Assembly (NCBI GenBank): GCA_964625775.1
Contig: CAZVEH010000038.1
Span: forward strand, 1-21,227
DNA: 21,227 bases
Source of the DNA: GCA-2786165 sp964625775
Lineage (GTDB): Bacteria; Pseudomonadota; Gammaproteobacteria; Legionellales; Legionellaceae
Direction of reading: 5' to 3'
Below, one piece after another: positions 1 through 8,000 of this stretch. Made by a program: the position numbers and the translations under genes. The stretch's first letter is position 1; each line of letters starts with the position of its first letter. A model generated the notes under the pieces. It was not told the DNA's origin and ran no database searches. It saw only the letters and a list, made by a program, of their open reading frames with translations.

Positions 1-5
1 TTGTG

Positions 6-55
6 CCACACGACAGGAGATCCCTCGCTACGCTCGGGATGACGTGGGGAGTTAC
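6..55. repeat. Left copy of 50-bp terminal inverted repeat
   Basis: These 50 bases recur in reverse complement at 21174-21223 with a single mismatch (A against G in the TAC/TGC loop of the core). The core at 20-40 is an imperfect hairpin: ATCCC, mismatched TC, GC, loop TAC, GC, mismatched TC, GGGAT. The same core, with C/T and G/A swaps, occurs at 13082-13102 and 13122-13142 and, with a longer stem, at 2137-2167. It is therefore a dispersed short repeat. The right edge overlaps the putative -35 of the promoter for the next gene. Confidence 0.9.
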
Positions 56-80
56 CTTCTTTGGAGTATTTTGCTATAAT
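52..80 (+). promoter_or_regulatory. Sigma70 promoter with extended -10
   Basis: A perfect -10 TATAAT at 75-80 is preceded by TGC, giving the extended -10 TGnTATAAT. A weak -35 (TTACCT, 52-57) lies 17 bases upstream and overlaps the end of the terminal repeat. The expected start near 87 leaves a leader of about 40 bases before the ATG at 129. It probably drives the unknown gene and murI together. Confidence 0.7.
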
Positions 81-128
81 TTAAACAATAAAGCCTTTTT
101 GTCTTTTACACGTTAGAGGTCATTGTTG

Positions 129-1301
129 ATGAGACAAAAATTAGACGCCGTGCAAAGTGACATAGAAGCCTTAAGTGAAGATATTGATAAGGCTATGGCT
201 GATAGGGTACAAACTATCGCAGTGACGAAAAAGGCGTTGGATCAAAAGATCCATGCTGCCGAGGTTAAGCTACAAGCCGCACAGAAGGCCTTTTCAAAAG
301 AAAAGTTCGCTTCATCGCAAAAAATATGGACTGACCCCACTACAGTAACCCTACTCTTAAAAAAACAAGATCAATGTCAGCGGATCGTGGATAGATTAAA
401 AAAAGCCAAATTTTTGCTCAAAAACTTGCAAGATAGCGATGTATTGAAACACAAAGAATTATCAATGCAAAAGCATGCTATCACGCCATTATGGAATGCA
501 ATTCATACCAAATTGACAGATGGTGTGGCTCTGGATGCTGCAGATGATCAAAAGTATGCGCGTATAGAACACTGCAAAACCTTGATTGCCGCACTCCATG
601 ACGAAATTTTAGCAAATGGTCATCGCATGGCGCGTTGTCATGATATGGCGGTTACTTATAGTGCTGGGTCGGATCAGTTCCCGAGTCATTGGTTGGAGAC
701 TGCCTCGGTTATTTTAGAACAGCAAGATTTTTATGGGTTTAAGGGCACGATTGATCATAAAGAGCAAAACGCCAGCAAATCGCCCAGTACAGGGTTAGAA
801 GGCTACAGCGTCGCTTGCGGTGCGATTTTGAAACCATGGGCATGTATTCGATATACACTGCCAAATACAAAAATTCTCATTGAGCACGATAGTACAGGGA
901 AAATACTCGATAAAACGGATGCAACTGCTTCACATGAACAGAAAAAACTTGCAGCGATCAAGTCCGCCAATTTATTATTACTCGATAGGGCTTTGGGTAA
1001 AGGGCAGAAAATTTATCTCAGAGGCCCAAAGCAATCTTGCGACCAAGCTATCCTTGTTGTGGCGGCTTTATTGGTGGAAGCGGAACGTAACAAAGACAGC
1101 ATGTCATTGGACTTGAGTGATATTGAAGTCGACATCATTGACTGGCAACCTGCTATGGTGGACCAGTATAAAGCATCTATAAGGGCTGTGATTGCTGCTT
1201 ATCATGCTCAAGATGAAGTAAAAAAGAAACTCGGCACCATTAAAAATGAAGATCAAATGATCTTAGCGCATGAACCTATCCATCAGGTTAAAAAAACATG
1301 A
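129..1301 (+). CDS. Hypothetical coiled-coil protein upstream of murI
   Basis: I do not recognise this 390-residue protein. The start at ATG 129 is preferred over TTG codons at 123 and 126 because AGAGGT (115-120) sits 8 bases ahead of it. Residues about 3-115 are rich in Lys, Glu, Gln and Ala with heptad-like spacing and should form coiled coil. Residues about 180-350 look globular, with hydrophobic stretches such as SANLLLLDRALG and AILVVAALLVEA. The C-terminal 25 residues are polar and Lys-rich. There is no signal peptide or clear membrane segment, so a cytoplasmic or secreted-effector location is possible. murI begins 21 bases after the stop, so the two are probably cotranscribed from the promoter at 52-80. 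A Dot/Icm-type effector is one guess given the likely host lineage, but nothing in the sequence proves it. Confidence 0.8.
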   Translation: MRQKLDAVQSDIEALSEDIDKAMADRVQTIAVTKKALDQKIHAAEVKLQAAQKAFSKEKFASSQKIWTDPTTVTLLLKKQDQCQRIVDRLKKAKFLLKNLQDSDVLKHKELSMQKHAITPLWNAIHTKLTDGVALDAADDQKYARIEHCKTLIAALHDEILANGHRMARCHDMAVTYSAGSDQFPSHWLETASVILEQQDFYGFKGTIDHKEQNASKSPSTGLEGYSVACGAILKPWACIRYTLPNTKILIEHDSTGKILDKTDATASHEQKKLAAIKSANLLLLDRALGKGQKIYLRGPKQSCDQAILVVAALLVEAERNKDSMSLDLSDIEVDIIDWQPAMVDQYKASIRAVIAAYHAQDEVKKKLGTIKNEDQMILAHEPIHQVKKT

Positions 1302-1322
1302 TCATGACAATATAGGTGAAGA

Positions 1323-2135
1323 ATGAATAGAGAATTAGCTATTGGGGTCTTTGATTCAGGTATGGGCGGGTTGACCGTGTTGCGAGCGCTGCGTCGTGAG
1401 TTGCCATCAGAGTCATTTATTTATCTTGGGGATACAGCACGCTTGCCTTACGGCACTAAATCCCGTGATACGGTAAAGGCCTATGCTGTGCAAATGGCAC
1501 AATTGTTAATTCAAAGAAACATCAAAGCATTGGTGATTGCCTGCAATACTGCGACCACAGCCGCTTTGCAGCTCTTGCAAGACACTTTGGTGGATATTCC
1601 CGTACTTGGAGTCGTTGCCCCTGGTGCAACAGCAGCGGTGGGTGCCACTCAAAATCAACGCATTGCCGTATTTGCAACAGAAACCACGATTGCGGCACAT
1701 GCTTATCAAGATTTGATCCGAGAAAAATTACCCAATGTCGTGATTCATTCTAGAGCGTGTAGTGTGCTGGTGGCTTTGGCAGAAGAAGGTATGGTGGACA
1801 ATGCCATTGCCAAAGAAGCACTCAAGCATTATTTATCAGGCTTGACGGACGAAGATACCATTTTATTGGGGTGTACTCATTTTCCAGTGTTTAAAACGTC
1901 TTTGCAGCAGTTGTTACCCTCTACGGTTCGATTGGTTGATTCGGCAGATGCCACAGCATTAGCACTCAAACAACGCTTGATCGAGGGCAATTTGTGCGAT
2001 CCCAATACCCAGAAAAAAGGCGAAGTACACTATATGGTGACCGATTCTGTGAGTCGGTTTCAATCGGTTGGAGAGATTTTTTTACAAGAATCTTTGCTGG
2101 CTCATGATATTGAACTGATTGATGTGAAACCCTGA
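1323..2135 (+). CDS. murI: Glutamate racemase
   Basis: MurI interconverts L- and D-glutamate in the cytoplasm and supplies D-Glu for peptidoglycan precursors. The 270-residue length is normal. The family signatures are present: FDSGMGG at residues 10-16 with Asp11 and Ser12, GDTARLPYG at 36-44, the first catalytic cysteine Cys74 in ACNTATT, and the second, Cys184, in LGCTHFP followed by His186. The start is the ATG at 1323 with AGGTGA (1314-1319) just upstream. It follows the coiled-coil gene by 21 bases and converges on gpsA. The stop codon is followed almost immediately by a hairpin repeat (2137-2167). No key residue is missing. Confidence 0.97.
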   Translation: MNRELAIGVFDSGMGGLTVLRALRRELPSESFIYLGDTARLPYGTKSRDTVKAYAVQMAQLLIQRNIKALVIACNTATTAALQLLQDTLVDIPVLGVVAPGATAAVGATQNQRIAVFATETTIAAHAYQDLIREKLPNVVIHSRACSVLVALAEEGMVDNAIAKEALKHYLSGLTDEDTILLGCTHFPVFKTSLQQLLPSTVRLVDSADATALALKQRLIEGNLCDPNTQKKGEVHYMVTDSVSRFQSVGEIFLQESLLAHDIELIDVKP

Positions 2136-2136
2136 G

Positions 2137-2167
2137 ATCCTTCAAACAGCTACGCTGTTTTCAGGAT
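2137..2167. repeat. Stem-extended hairpin repeat between murI and gpsA
   Basis: The 31 bases fold as a hairpin: ATCCT paired to AGGAT, a TC/TC internal mismatch, AAACAGC paired to GCTGTTT, and a TAC loop. Relative to the 21-base core seen elsewhere in the window, five bases (AAACA) are added in one arm and their complement (TGTTT) in the other, while the TC/TC mismatch and the TAC loop are kept. It starts two bases after the murI stop, in the convergent gap before gpsA. There is no U-run, so it is not a classic intrinsic terminator. Confidence 0.8.
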
Positions 2168-2198
2168 GAATGAATAGAGTGTTATCAGGCTTTTAGAC

Positions 2199-3191
2199 TT
2201 ACTCTTCCTTGGGAGGGCGATTCATCAGCAGCGATACTGCTTCCTGGGGACTGCGTTTCAGGGATAACACCGCTTCGACTTCTTGGCAAATGGGCATATC
2301 AATACCGTGCTGTTTCGCCAAGGCGCATACTTGTGCAGCATTGTGCTTGCCTTCCACCACTTGCCCAATGGTCTTCTCTGCTGCTAGGGCATCGATGCCC
2401 TGTCCCAACAATAGGCCAAAGCGTCTATTTCTGGATTGATTATCGGTACAAGTCAACACCAGATCTCCGACCCCGGCTAAACCAAGACAGGTTTCCAGGC
2501 GGGCATCATAAGCTGCTAGCAGGCGTTGCATTTCCGCTAATCCTCGCGTGATCAAAGCAGCTTTGGCATTCGCGCCATATCCGATACCGTCGCTGATACC
2601 ACAAGCGATGGCCAAGATGTTTTTAACCACACCACACAATTGCACACCATTCAGATCATCTGATATGTACACTCGCATGTTAGGCGCATGCAAAAGATCA
2701 CGTATGGTTTGTTGATAGTTCGGATGCAAACTAGCTACCACCAAAGCAGTTGGTAATCCTAAGGCAACTTCTTTGGCAAAAGAAGGTCCAGAAATCACAG
2801 CACTTGGATACCCATCACCCCATTTTTCTTTGACCAACTCACTTAAGAGCTGGTTGTTTCTTGGATCAATGCCCTTGGTGAGCCAAGCCAATCCATGCTT
2901 GGGTTGAGGGAGCTTGTGTAACACGGATGCGAAAGCATGTGACGGTACAGCTATGAGTACATAACTTGCTTGGGCAACACATTTTTCCAAATCAGAGCTG
3001 ACAGTGAGCCGTTCTGGAAAGCAAATGTTTGGTAGATACGATTCATTGCATTTTTTTTCTTGCATGCTTTCAACATGAGCCGGATCCTTTGACCATAAAA
3101 GGACTTGATGTCCTTTTTTGGCCAAAAAGATCGCTACGGCTGTGCCCCAAGACCCAGCTCCAAGAATAGCAATTGACTGTTTAATCGACAT
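2199..3191 (-). CDS. gpsA: Glycerol-3-phosphate dehydrogenase [NAD(P)+]
   Basis: GpsA reduces dihydroxyacetone phosphate to sn-glycerol 3-phosphate, the backbone for phospholipid synthesis. The chosen start gives 330 residues. The dinucleotide-binding loop GAGSWG is at 11-16, TKGI (Lys106) and SGPSFAKE at 134-141 follow, and the catalytic lysine is Lys190 in GVVKNILAI. AGVGDLVLTCT and NRRFG sit in the C-terminal substrate-binding half. An in-frame ATG 45 bases further upstream would add 15 residues not found in the family. The ATG at 3191 places the NAD-binding strand at the usual distance and overlaps the secB stop by 11 bases, pointing to translational coupling. It is the last gene of the operon. 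Confidence 0.96.
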   Translation of the reverse strand: MSIKQSIAILGAGSWGTAVAIFLAKKGHQVLLWSKDPAHVESMQEKKCNESYLPNICFPERLTVSSDLEKCVAQASYVLIAVPSHAFASVLHKLPQPKHGLAWLTKGIDPRNNQLLSELVKEKWGDGYPSAVISGPSFAKEVALGLPTALVVASLHPNYQQTIRDLLHAPNMRVYISDDLNGVQLCGVVKNILAIACGISDGIGYGANAKAALITRGLAEMQRLLAAYDARLETCLGLAGVGDLVLTCTDNQSRNRRFGLLLGQGIDALAAEKTIGQVVEGKHNAAQVCALAKQHGIDMPICQEVEAVLSLKRSPQEAVSLLMNRPPKEE

Positions 3192-3639
3192 GTTCTGCTT
3201 GTGGCTGAGCTTGTGTTTTTTGCATATAGAGTGCATCGAAATTAATCGGAGACAAGACCAGGGGAGGGAAGCTGCCTTTTGTGACTGCAGAAGAAATGGT
3301 TTCCCTCACATAAGGAAACAAAATGCTTGGGCAAAAGCTACCAAGAATATGATTCAGTTGTTCTTTGTTAGGCCCTTGGATGGTAAAAATACCTGCTTGC
3401 TCAACTTCGACTAAAAAAGCTGTTTCTTCTTTGTTTTTTACGGTTGCAGTAACAGACAATGTGACTTCATAGGTATCTTTGTCGAGTTCTTTGTGGTCTG
3501 TATTGATGTCTAGGTTTAATTCTGGTTCCCATTTTTGTTGAAAGATTGCGGGTGTTTGCGTGGTTTCAAAGGAAGAATTTTTGATATAAACTCTTTGAAT
3601 CATGAATTGTTGTAATTCTTGGTTTGTTTCTTCAGTCAT
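3181..3639 (-). CDS. secB: Protein-export chaperone SecB
   Basis: SecB is a cytoplasmic tetrameric chaperone that keeps preproteins unfolded and delivers them to SecA. The 152-residue length fits the family. Typical segments are QRVYIKNSSFE near residue 14, WEPELNLDI near 37, the beta-strand run YEVTLSVTATV near 57, the AGIFTI segment near 84, and CPSILFPYVRETIS near 107. The start codon is at 3637-3639, 4 bases after the grxC stop. The ribosome-binding site AAGGA (3647-3651) lies inside the grxC tail. Linkage of grxC, secB and gpsA matches the classical gammaproteobacterial order. Confidence 0.96.
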   Translation of the reverse strand: MTEETNQELQQFMIQRVYIKNSSFETTQTPAIFQQKWEPELNLDINTDHKELDKDTYEVTLSVTATVKNKEETAFLVEVEQAGIFTIQGPNKEQLNHILGSFCPSILFPYVRETISSAVTKGSFPPLVLSPINFDALYMQKTQAQPQAEHVD

Positions 3640-3643
3640 TGTC

Positions 3644-3904
3644 TTATCCTTGTTTTAAAAGTTCATCTAAGCGTCCCTGTGCATCCAATGCATACAGATC
3701 ATCACAACCACCTACATGGTGGTCATTGATAAAAATTTGCGGCACAGTATGACGTTGGCTTTTTTCTTGCATTTCAGCACGTTTTTCTGGGTGTTCATCC
3801 ACGCGAATTTCAGTGAAAGATACATTTTTTTCGTTTAACAGCTGTTTTGCTCGTGCGCAATAAGGGCAAGTTGCAGTGCTGTACATGATCACGGTAGGCA
3901 TCAT
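3644..3904 (-). CDS. grxC: Glutaredoxin 3
   Basis: This 86-residue glutaredoxin reduces disulfides and glutathionylated proteins using glutathione. The dithiol active site CPYC is at residues 13-16. TVPQIFI carries the cis-proline that helps bind glutathione, and GGCDDLYAL forms the C-terminal glutathione-binding element. Two adjacent start codons exist (M1, M2). The first overlaps the stop of the upstream rhodanese as ATGA, indicating coupled translation. The glutathione biosynthesis genes gshA and gshB lie about 1 kb away on the other strand. Confidence 0.95.
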   Translation of the reverse strand: MMPTVIMYSTATCPYCARAKQLLNEKNVSFTEIRVDEHPEKRAEMQEKSQRHTVPQIFINDHHVGGCDDLYALDAQGRLDELLKQG

Positions 3905-4320
3905 TTTTTAACCACGGGTAATTGGGCTGATTGCCAAGCTTCCATACCGCCAGCAAGTACCATAGGTTGTGTGAATCCAAGTGTACGAAGTTTTTGTGCG
4001 TATGTTTGTGCTTCAATGCCGCGGGTGCATACTAAAACAACCGGTTTCTCTTTGTATTTCTGCATTTTAGGAAGTTTAAAATCTGCTTCAGTAGCACGTA
4101 ACGCACCGATGATGTGACCTTTTTTATAAAGCTCGGCTGATCGTACGTCAATGACCACCGCATCATAATGATTGATTTGCTCGATGGCTTGGCTGGTGGT
4201 GAGCGTCTTGCCTTGTTTTTTTAACGATAACAGTTCATGAATAAAAACGATGATTAAAATAATAACAAACGCTAAAACAAGCTGCCAATGGTGATTGATA
4301 AACTGACCTACATGTTCCAC
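3901..4320 (-). CDS. Membrane-anchored rhodanese-like protein (YibN type)
   Basis: The protein has 139 residues. One membrane segment at about 14-31 (LVLAFVIILIIVFIHELL) anchors it, and a single rhodanese domain spans about 40-137. The loop CTRGIEAQ holds the candidate persulfide cysteine Cys98, and VVIDVRSAELYKKGHI is the usual N-terminal rhodanese signature. It starts with GTG at 4318-4320. AGGA (4327-4330) sits 6 bases ahead, whereas the overlapping ATG at 4320-4322 is out of frame and stops after four codons. Its order ahead of grxC, secB and gpsA matches yibN in enterobacteria. The physiological sulfur acceptor is unknown. Confidence 0.9.
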   Translation of the reverse strand: MEHVGQFINHHWQLVLAFVIILIIVFIHELLSLKKQGKTLTTSQAIEQINHYDAVVIDVRSAELYKKGHIIGALRATEADFKLPKMQKYKEKPVVLVCTRGIEAQTYAQKLRTLGFTQPMVLAGGMEAWQSAQLPVVKK

Positions 4321-4350
4321 ATGAAATCCTAAATTGAAAAGATAGCTTGG

Positions 4351-4379
4351 ATTATCGCCATATTTATCTTATCAATCAA
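4351..4379 (-). promoter_or_regulatory. Putative promoter of the yibN-grxC-secB-gpsA operon
   Basis: Read on the minus strand, TTGATT (4374-4379) and GATAAT (4351-4356) are 17 bases apart. The -35 overlaps the stop codon of the upstream rhodanese gene. The predicted start leaves about 20-25 bases before the GTG at 4320. Confidence 0.5.
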
Positions 4380-4720
4380 GAGCTAATTACGGGGTAGCCA
4401 GCATTCGCCCAAGCAATAATACCGCCATCCACGGAATAAACAGATTGGTATCCGAGTGCGAGCAATTGTTCTGCTGCTGCCAAGGAGCGCATTCCACTGC
4501 GGCAGTGTAGATAAATATCTTGAGAAAGTGGGATTGCTTGTTCACTGAGGGTTTGAGTAAGTTGATCTTTTGGGATATGTGTGACATTGGCGATATGTAT
4601 CTCTGTCCATTCTTGAGGCTCACGAATATCAATAAGTTGCAGCCTGGGATCGGTATCAAGCAGTTGTTTTAAGGCTTGGACACTAATAGTTTTGATAGCA
4701 TTGATAGGGGACATAAGCAT
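4376..4720 (-). CDS. Soluble single-domain rhodanese
   Basis: A 114-residue cytoplasmic rhodanese with no signal peptide or membrane segment. LIDIREPQEWTEIHI at 28-43 is the entry motif. The active loop is CRSGMRS at 73-79, with Cys73 as the sulfur carrier. VYSVDGGIIAWANAGYPV is the C-terminal signature. It resembles GlpE/PspE-like sulfurtransferases, but the substrate cannot be read from sequence. The start is uncertain: ATG codons lie at 4720 and 4714 and neither has a good ribosome-binding site. It sits 55 bases upstream of the membrane rhodanese and may be partly cotranscribed with it. Confidence 0.9.
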   Translation of the reverse strand: MLMSPINAIKTISVQALKQLLDTDPRLQLIDIREPQEWTEIHIANVTHIPKDQLTQTLSEQAIPLSQDIYLHCRSGMRSLAAAEQLLALGYQSVYSVDGGIIAWANAGYPVISS

Positions 4721-4744
4721 GTTCTATTTTGAGGAATATAAGCT

Positions 4745-4773
4745 ATAGTAACTTAGATGAGACATTTGTTCAA
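4745..4773 (-). promoter_or_regulatory. Weak candidate promoter for the soluble rhodanese
   Basis: On the minus strand, TTGAAC (4768-4773) and TACTAT (4745-4750) are 17 bases apart, each matching four of six consensus bases. It lies in the 221-base divergent gap before gshA. I see no clear promoter for gshA in that gap. Confidence 0.3.
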
Positions 4774-4941
4774 AACCTCTCTTCTTGGCAGGGCGAATCA
4801 GCTGTTTTAGTGTTAAAAATTTAGACTAGTTTGCCCTGGTGACGATTTTGTTGTTTAATCTGGGGTTTTAAGCTTGTAGGTTCAATGCAGATTGGCCGTG
4901 ATGTAGGTCAATTTAGTTTTTTAGCATAACATGGATAGACT

Positions 4942-6231
4942 ATGATGATAAATCCCGTACCCCATTTGACGACAGCGCAGAATGGCCCGTTATTTCCTGT
5001 AGAGGCACTGATCATCAAAGAGGTGATTGCGATTGAATCTTGGTTTCGCCAGTCTTGGGCAAAAACACCAGCGCCCATCATGTCCTCGGTGGATTTGCGC
5101 CACGAGGGGTTCAAACTAGCGCCTGTGGATACCAATTTATTTCCTTCCGGATTTAATAATCTGAATCCTGACTTTATGCCTTTATGCGTTCAAGCTGTTC
5201 AATCTACTTTGAGTAACAATTGCCAAAGAATTTTACTATTGCCCGAACAGCACACACGCAATCAATACTACCTGCAGAGCTTAGGCGTGCTACGTGATAT
5301 TTTATTGCAAGCTGGATATAGTGTGCGCATTGGTCAACTCAATGCTGAGATCACCGCACCTACTGAGGTGACTGTAGCAGACGGAGAGCCGTTGCTGTTC
5401 GAACCCATCATTCGGCGTGGGGCTAAAATAGGATTAATAGACTATGACCCATGCTTGGTGATTTTGAATAATGATTTATCTTCAGGCGTGCCGGAAATAT
5501 TGCAAAACTTAGATCAACGCATAGAACCAGCGACTCAATTAGGGTGGTCTTCTCGCTTAAAATCAGTTCATTTTCGCCATTATGATAGCGTGGTAAAGGA
5601 GTTCTCAGCTCTGATTGGCTTGGATCCTTGGTTGATCAATCCTATTTTTTCAGCCGTAGAGCACGTGGATTTTATGGCCCAAACAGGTATCGATCGCTTG
5701 AGTACAGAAGTTGATGTTGTATTACAACGTATTCGCGAACAATATCGTCGGTTTAGCATTCAAGAAAAACCTTATGTGGTGGTCAAGGCCGACAATGGTA
5801 CTTATGGCATGGGGGTGATGATGGTGCATGATGCAGATGATTTACTCCATTTGAATCGCAAACAACGTACAAAAATGGCCAAAACCAAAGGCAATCAGAC
5901 CATCAGTCATGTCATGATTCAAGAAGGGGTGTATAGTTTTGAAACAATGGCAGACGGCGCTGTGGCTGAACCAGTGGTTTATATGATGGGTCAATACGTA
6001 GTAGGCGGGTTTTATCGCGTACATCGAGAACTGGGCACCAATGATATTCTCAACACCCCTGGCATGCATTTTGAACCGTTGGCTTTTGCCCAAGCTTGTA
6101 ATATGCCTTCCAAACGACGAGATGTTGTGCACGAGCATAATCGTTTTTATGCCTATGGCGTGATTGCTCGGCTGGCCGCGTTGGCTGCTGCACGAGAATC
6201 AGCGACTTTGACCCAGAGGAAAACAGCATGA
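4942..6231 (+). CDS. gshA: Glutamate-cysteine ligase (proteobacterial GshA, Acidithiobacillus type)
   Basis: This enzyme catalyses the first step of glutathione synthesis, joining L-Glu and L-Cys with ATP. The 429-residue protein matches the minority GshA family first described in Acidithiobacillus rather than the E. coli type. Hallmarks are SSVDLRHEGFKLAPVDTNLFP near 48-68, VVVKADNGTYGMGVM near 281, the stretch NRKQRTKMAKTKG, VMIQEGVYSFE, AVAEPVVYM, VVGGFYRVH and NTPGMHFEPLAF. The first of two adjacent ATG codons is used here. The ribosome-binding site is weak (GGA at 4933-4935). gshB starts within its stop codon (ATGA), so the pathway is encoded as one translationally coupled pair. Confidence 0.93.
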   Translation: MMINPVPHLTTAQNGPLFPVEALIIKEVIAIESWFRQSWAKTPAPIMSSVDLRHEGFKLAPVDTNLFPSGFNNLNPDFMPLCVQAVQSTLSNNCQRILLLPEQHTRNQYYLQSLGVLRDILLQAGYSVRIGQLNAEITAPTEVTVADGEPLLFEPIIRRGAKIGLIDYDPCLVILNNDLSSGVPEILQNLDQRIEPATQLGWSSRLKSVHFRHYDSVVKEFSALIGLDPWLINPIFSAVEHVDFMAQTGIDRLSTEVDVVLQRIREQYRRFSIQEKPYVVVKADNGTYGMGVMMVHDADDLLHLNRKQRTKMAKTKGNQTISHVMIQEGVYSFETMADGAVAEPVVYMMGQYVVGGFYRVHRELGTNDILNTPGMHFEPLAFAQACNMPSKRRDVVHEHNRFYAYGVIARLAALAAARESATLTQRKTA

Positions 6232-7172
6232 AAATAGCAGTGTTTATGGATCATCTTGATGACGTTAATCCGCCGATAGATTCGACTTTAACTATGATGA
6301 GCCATGCTCGTGTACGCGGATGGCAATCGGGTTACTTTACATTTTCTGATATGTTTTGCCAGGATGGTGATGTGTTCGCGCGCGTGACTGACTTGGAGGT
6401 TGATGAGGCGAACAATTGGACTGAAAAATCCAGTTGCGTTCGGCCTTTGCGTGAGTTTGATATCATCTTGGTTCGTAAAGATCCCCCCTTCGACTTGGCT
6501 TATTTGTACGCAACCCAGCTTTTGGAATTGGTTGAGCGCCAGGGTGTATTGGTGACGAACAAACCACAAAGTTTGCGTGATCATAATGAAAAATTAAGTT
6601 TATTGCAGTACGCTGATGTCAGTCCCCCGACCTTGGTCTCGGCGAACATCTCCTACTTGAAAGCATTCTGGCAGGAACACCACTCTGTTATTTTCAAGCC
6701 CTTAGATGCTATGGGTGGAAAATCAGTATTTCATGTGGGAGAAGACGGACAAAATTTGCCAGTTATTTTAGAGGTATTGACTTCACAAGAAACCATGTGT
6801 GTGATGGCACAACGTTATATCCCTGAAATCAGTCAGTATGGCGATAAACGCATTATTTTGATCAATGGGGAGCCGATCCCATATGCCCTTGCGCGATTTG
6901 CGCCTACAGGAGAAGCGCGCGCGAATTTGGCCGTAGGGGGCATCGGAAAAGTGGTGCCTATTTCAGAACAAGATCGGATATTGTGCCAAAGATTAGCACC
7001 ACGTTTAAGGGAGCAGAGCTTATATTTTGTGGGCATTGATGTGATTGGCGATTATGTCACTGAAATTAATGTGACCAGCCCTACCTGCGCACGGCAAATC
7101 ACCGCGGCGACTGGGGTGGATATCATTGGGGCTTATTTGGATTTTTTAGAGACTAAAGTGAAGCGGGTATAG
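6228..7172 (+). CDS. gshB: Glutathione synthetase
   Basis: GshB adds glycine to gamma-glutamylcysteine using ATP, completing glutathione. The 314-residue length is typical. The N-terminal GshB domain contains FMDHLDDVNPPIDST and DIILVRKDPPFD. The ATP-grasp domain follows, with SVIFKPLDAMGGKSVF (ATP-binding lysine and glycine loop), QRYIPEI, GDKRIILINGEPI, RANLAVGG and the metal/substrate segment EINVTSPTCARQI. The ATG lies in the gshA stop (ATGA) with AGAGGAAA (6214-6221) just ahead. Its last 20 bases overlap the end of mutM, which runs in the opposite direction. Confidence 0.96.
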   Translation: MKIAVFMDHLDDVNPPIDSTLTMMSHARVRGWQSGYFTFSDMFCQDGDVFARVTDLEVDEANNWTEKSSCVRPLREFDIILVRKDPPFDLAYLYATQLLELVERQGVLVTNKPQSLRDHNEKLSLLQYADVSPPTLVSANISYLKAFWQEHHSVIFKPLDAMGGKSVFHVGEDGQNLPVILEVLTSQETMCVMAQRYIPEISQYGDKRIILINGEPIPYALARFAPTGEARANLAVGGIGKVVPISEQDRILCQRLAPRLREQSLYFVGIDVIGDYVTEINVTSPTCARQITAATGVDIIGAYLDFLETKVKRV

Positions 7173-7986
7173 GTTGGCATTGGGGACAGAACGAAGAAGT
7201 TCTTTGACCAATATTGAGCTTTTGAAGCAGGGTATGGCATTGAACGCAGGGTAGACCTGTGCGGCCGTAAACTTGTAATTTGAGATTGAAATAGCCGGGT
7301 TTACCATCAGAGCCCAAAAAATCTTTGAGGGTGGTGCCACCTTGTGCAATAGCCCGCTGTAGAATATTTTGAATAGCGTGCACCAGCCGATCCATTTGTG
7401 TGGCTGAGACGGATTTGGCTGGGGTGGCTGGGTGAATTCCGGTTATAAATAGGGCTTCCGTTGCATAAATATTCCCGACTCCCACCACGATATGATGATT
7501 CATGATGAAAGATTTGATGGCCATAGAGCGATTTTGTGCACGCTGCCAGATATACTGCCCAGTACATTGAGGATCAAAGGGTTCGATGCCTAATTTACAA
7601 AGCAAGGGGTGCTGGGAAATAGGCTGTTGTGTAGACCACAAAAACGCGCCAAAACGGCGTGGATCGGTATAACGTAACCACAAATGATTACTCAGATGCA
7701 CATCAATATGATCATGTTTTGCTGCGGGCGTAAAGGGCGCAACCAGACTTAGCCGTCCTGACATTCCCAAATGAATGATCACCGTACCGGTTTTGGTATC
7801 AAGTAGCAAATATTTGCCGCGACGCGTCAAAGCTTGAATGGTTTGGCCCTTTAAGTTGCCGCTGATGTCCCTAGGGATGGGCCAGCGCAATTGATACTGG
7901 CGAACCGTGATGTCTAGAATGACTTGATGAAGCAGATGAGGTTTGATGCCCAACAGAGTGGTTTCTACTTCAGGTAATTCTGGCAT
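7153..7986 (-). CDS. mutM: Formamidopyrimidine-DNA glycosylase (Fpg/MutM)
   Basis: A bifunctional base-excision repair enzyme that removes 8-oxoguanine and formamidopyrimidines and nicks the abasic site. The 277-residue protein begins MPELPEVE, so the catalytic Pro2 and Glu3 are present. RRGKYLLL contains the conserved lysine, HLGMSGRL and DPRRFG follow, and GVGNIYATEALF forms the helix-two-turn-helix region. The C-terminal zinc finger has four cysteines (CVQC...CPQC). GGTTLKDF and the GYF loop are also typical. It lies 14 bases behind argS and is probably cotranscribed with it. Its 3' end overlaps gshB on the other strand. Confidence 0.96.
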   Translation of the reverse strand: MPELPEVETTLLGIKPHLLHQVILDITVRQYQLRWPIPRDISGNLKGQTIQALTRRGKYLLLDTKTGTVIIHLGMSGRLSLVAPFTPAAKHDHIDVHLSNHLWLRYTDPRRFGAFLWSTQQPISQHPLLCKLGIEPFDPQCTGQYIWQRAQNRSMAIKSFIMNHHIVVGVGNIYATEALFITGIHPATPAKSVSATQMDRLVHAIQNILQRAIAQGGTTLKDFLGSDGKPGYFNLKLQVYGRTGLPCVQCHTLLQKLNIGQRTSSFCPQCQPIPASL

Positions 7987-8000
7987 GGTCGGCGATCCGG

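Noticed and set aside
880..1116. Frame-shifted ORF inside the coiled-coil gene as a separate small gene
   Set aside because: It has no ribosome-binding site and no recognisable protein features. The main frame is continuous through it.
2199..3236. Longer GpsA starting 15 codons upstream
   Set aside because: The extra residues are unlike the family and lie wholly inside secB. The ATG at 3191 puts GAGSWG at the usual distance.
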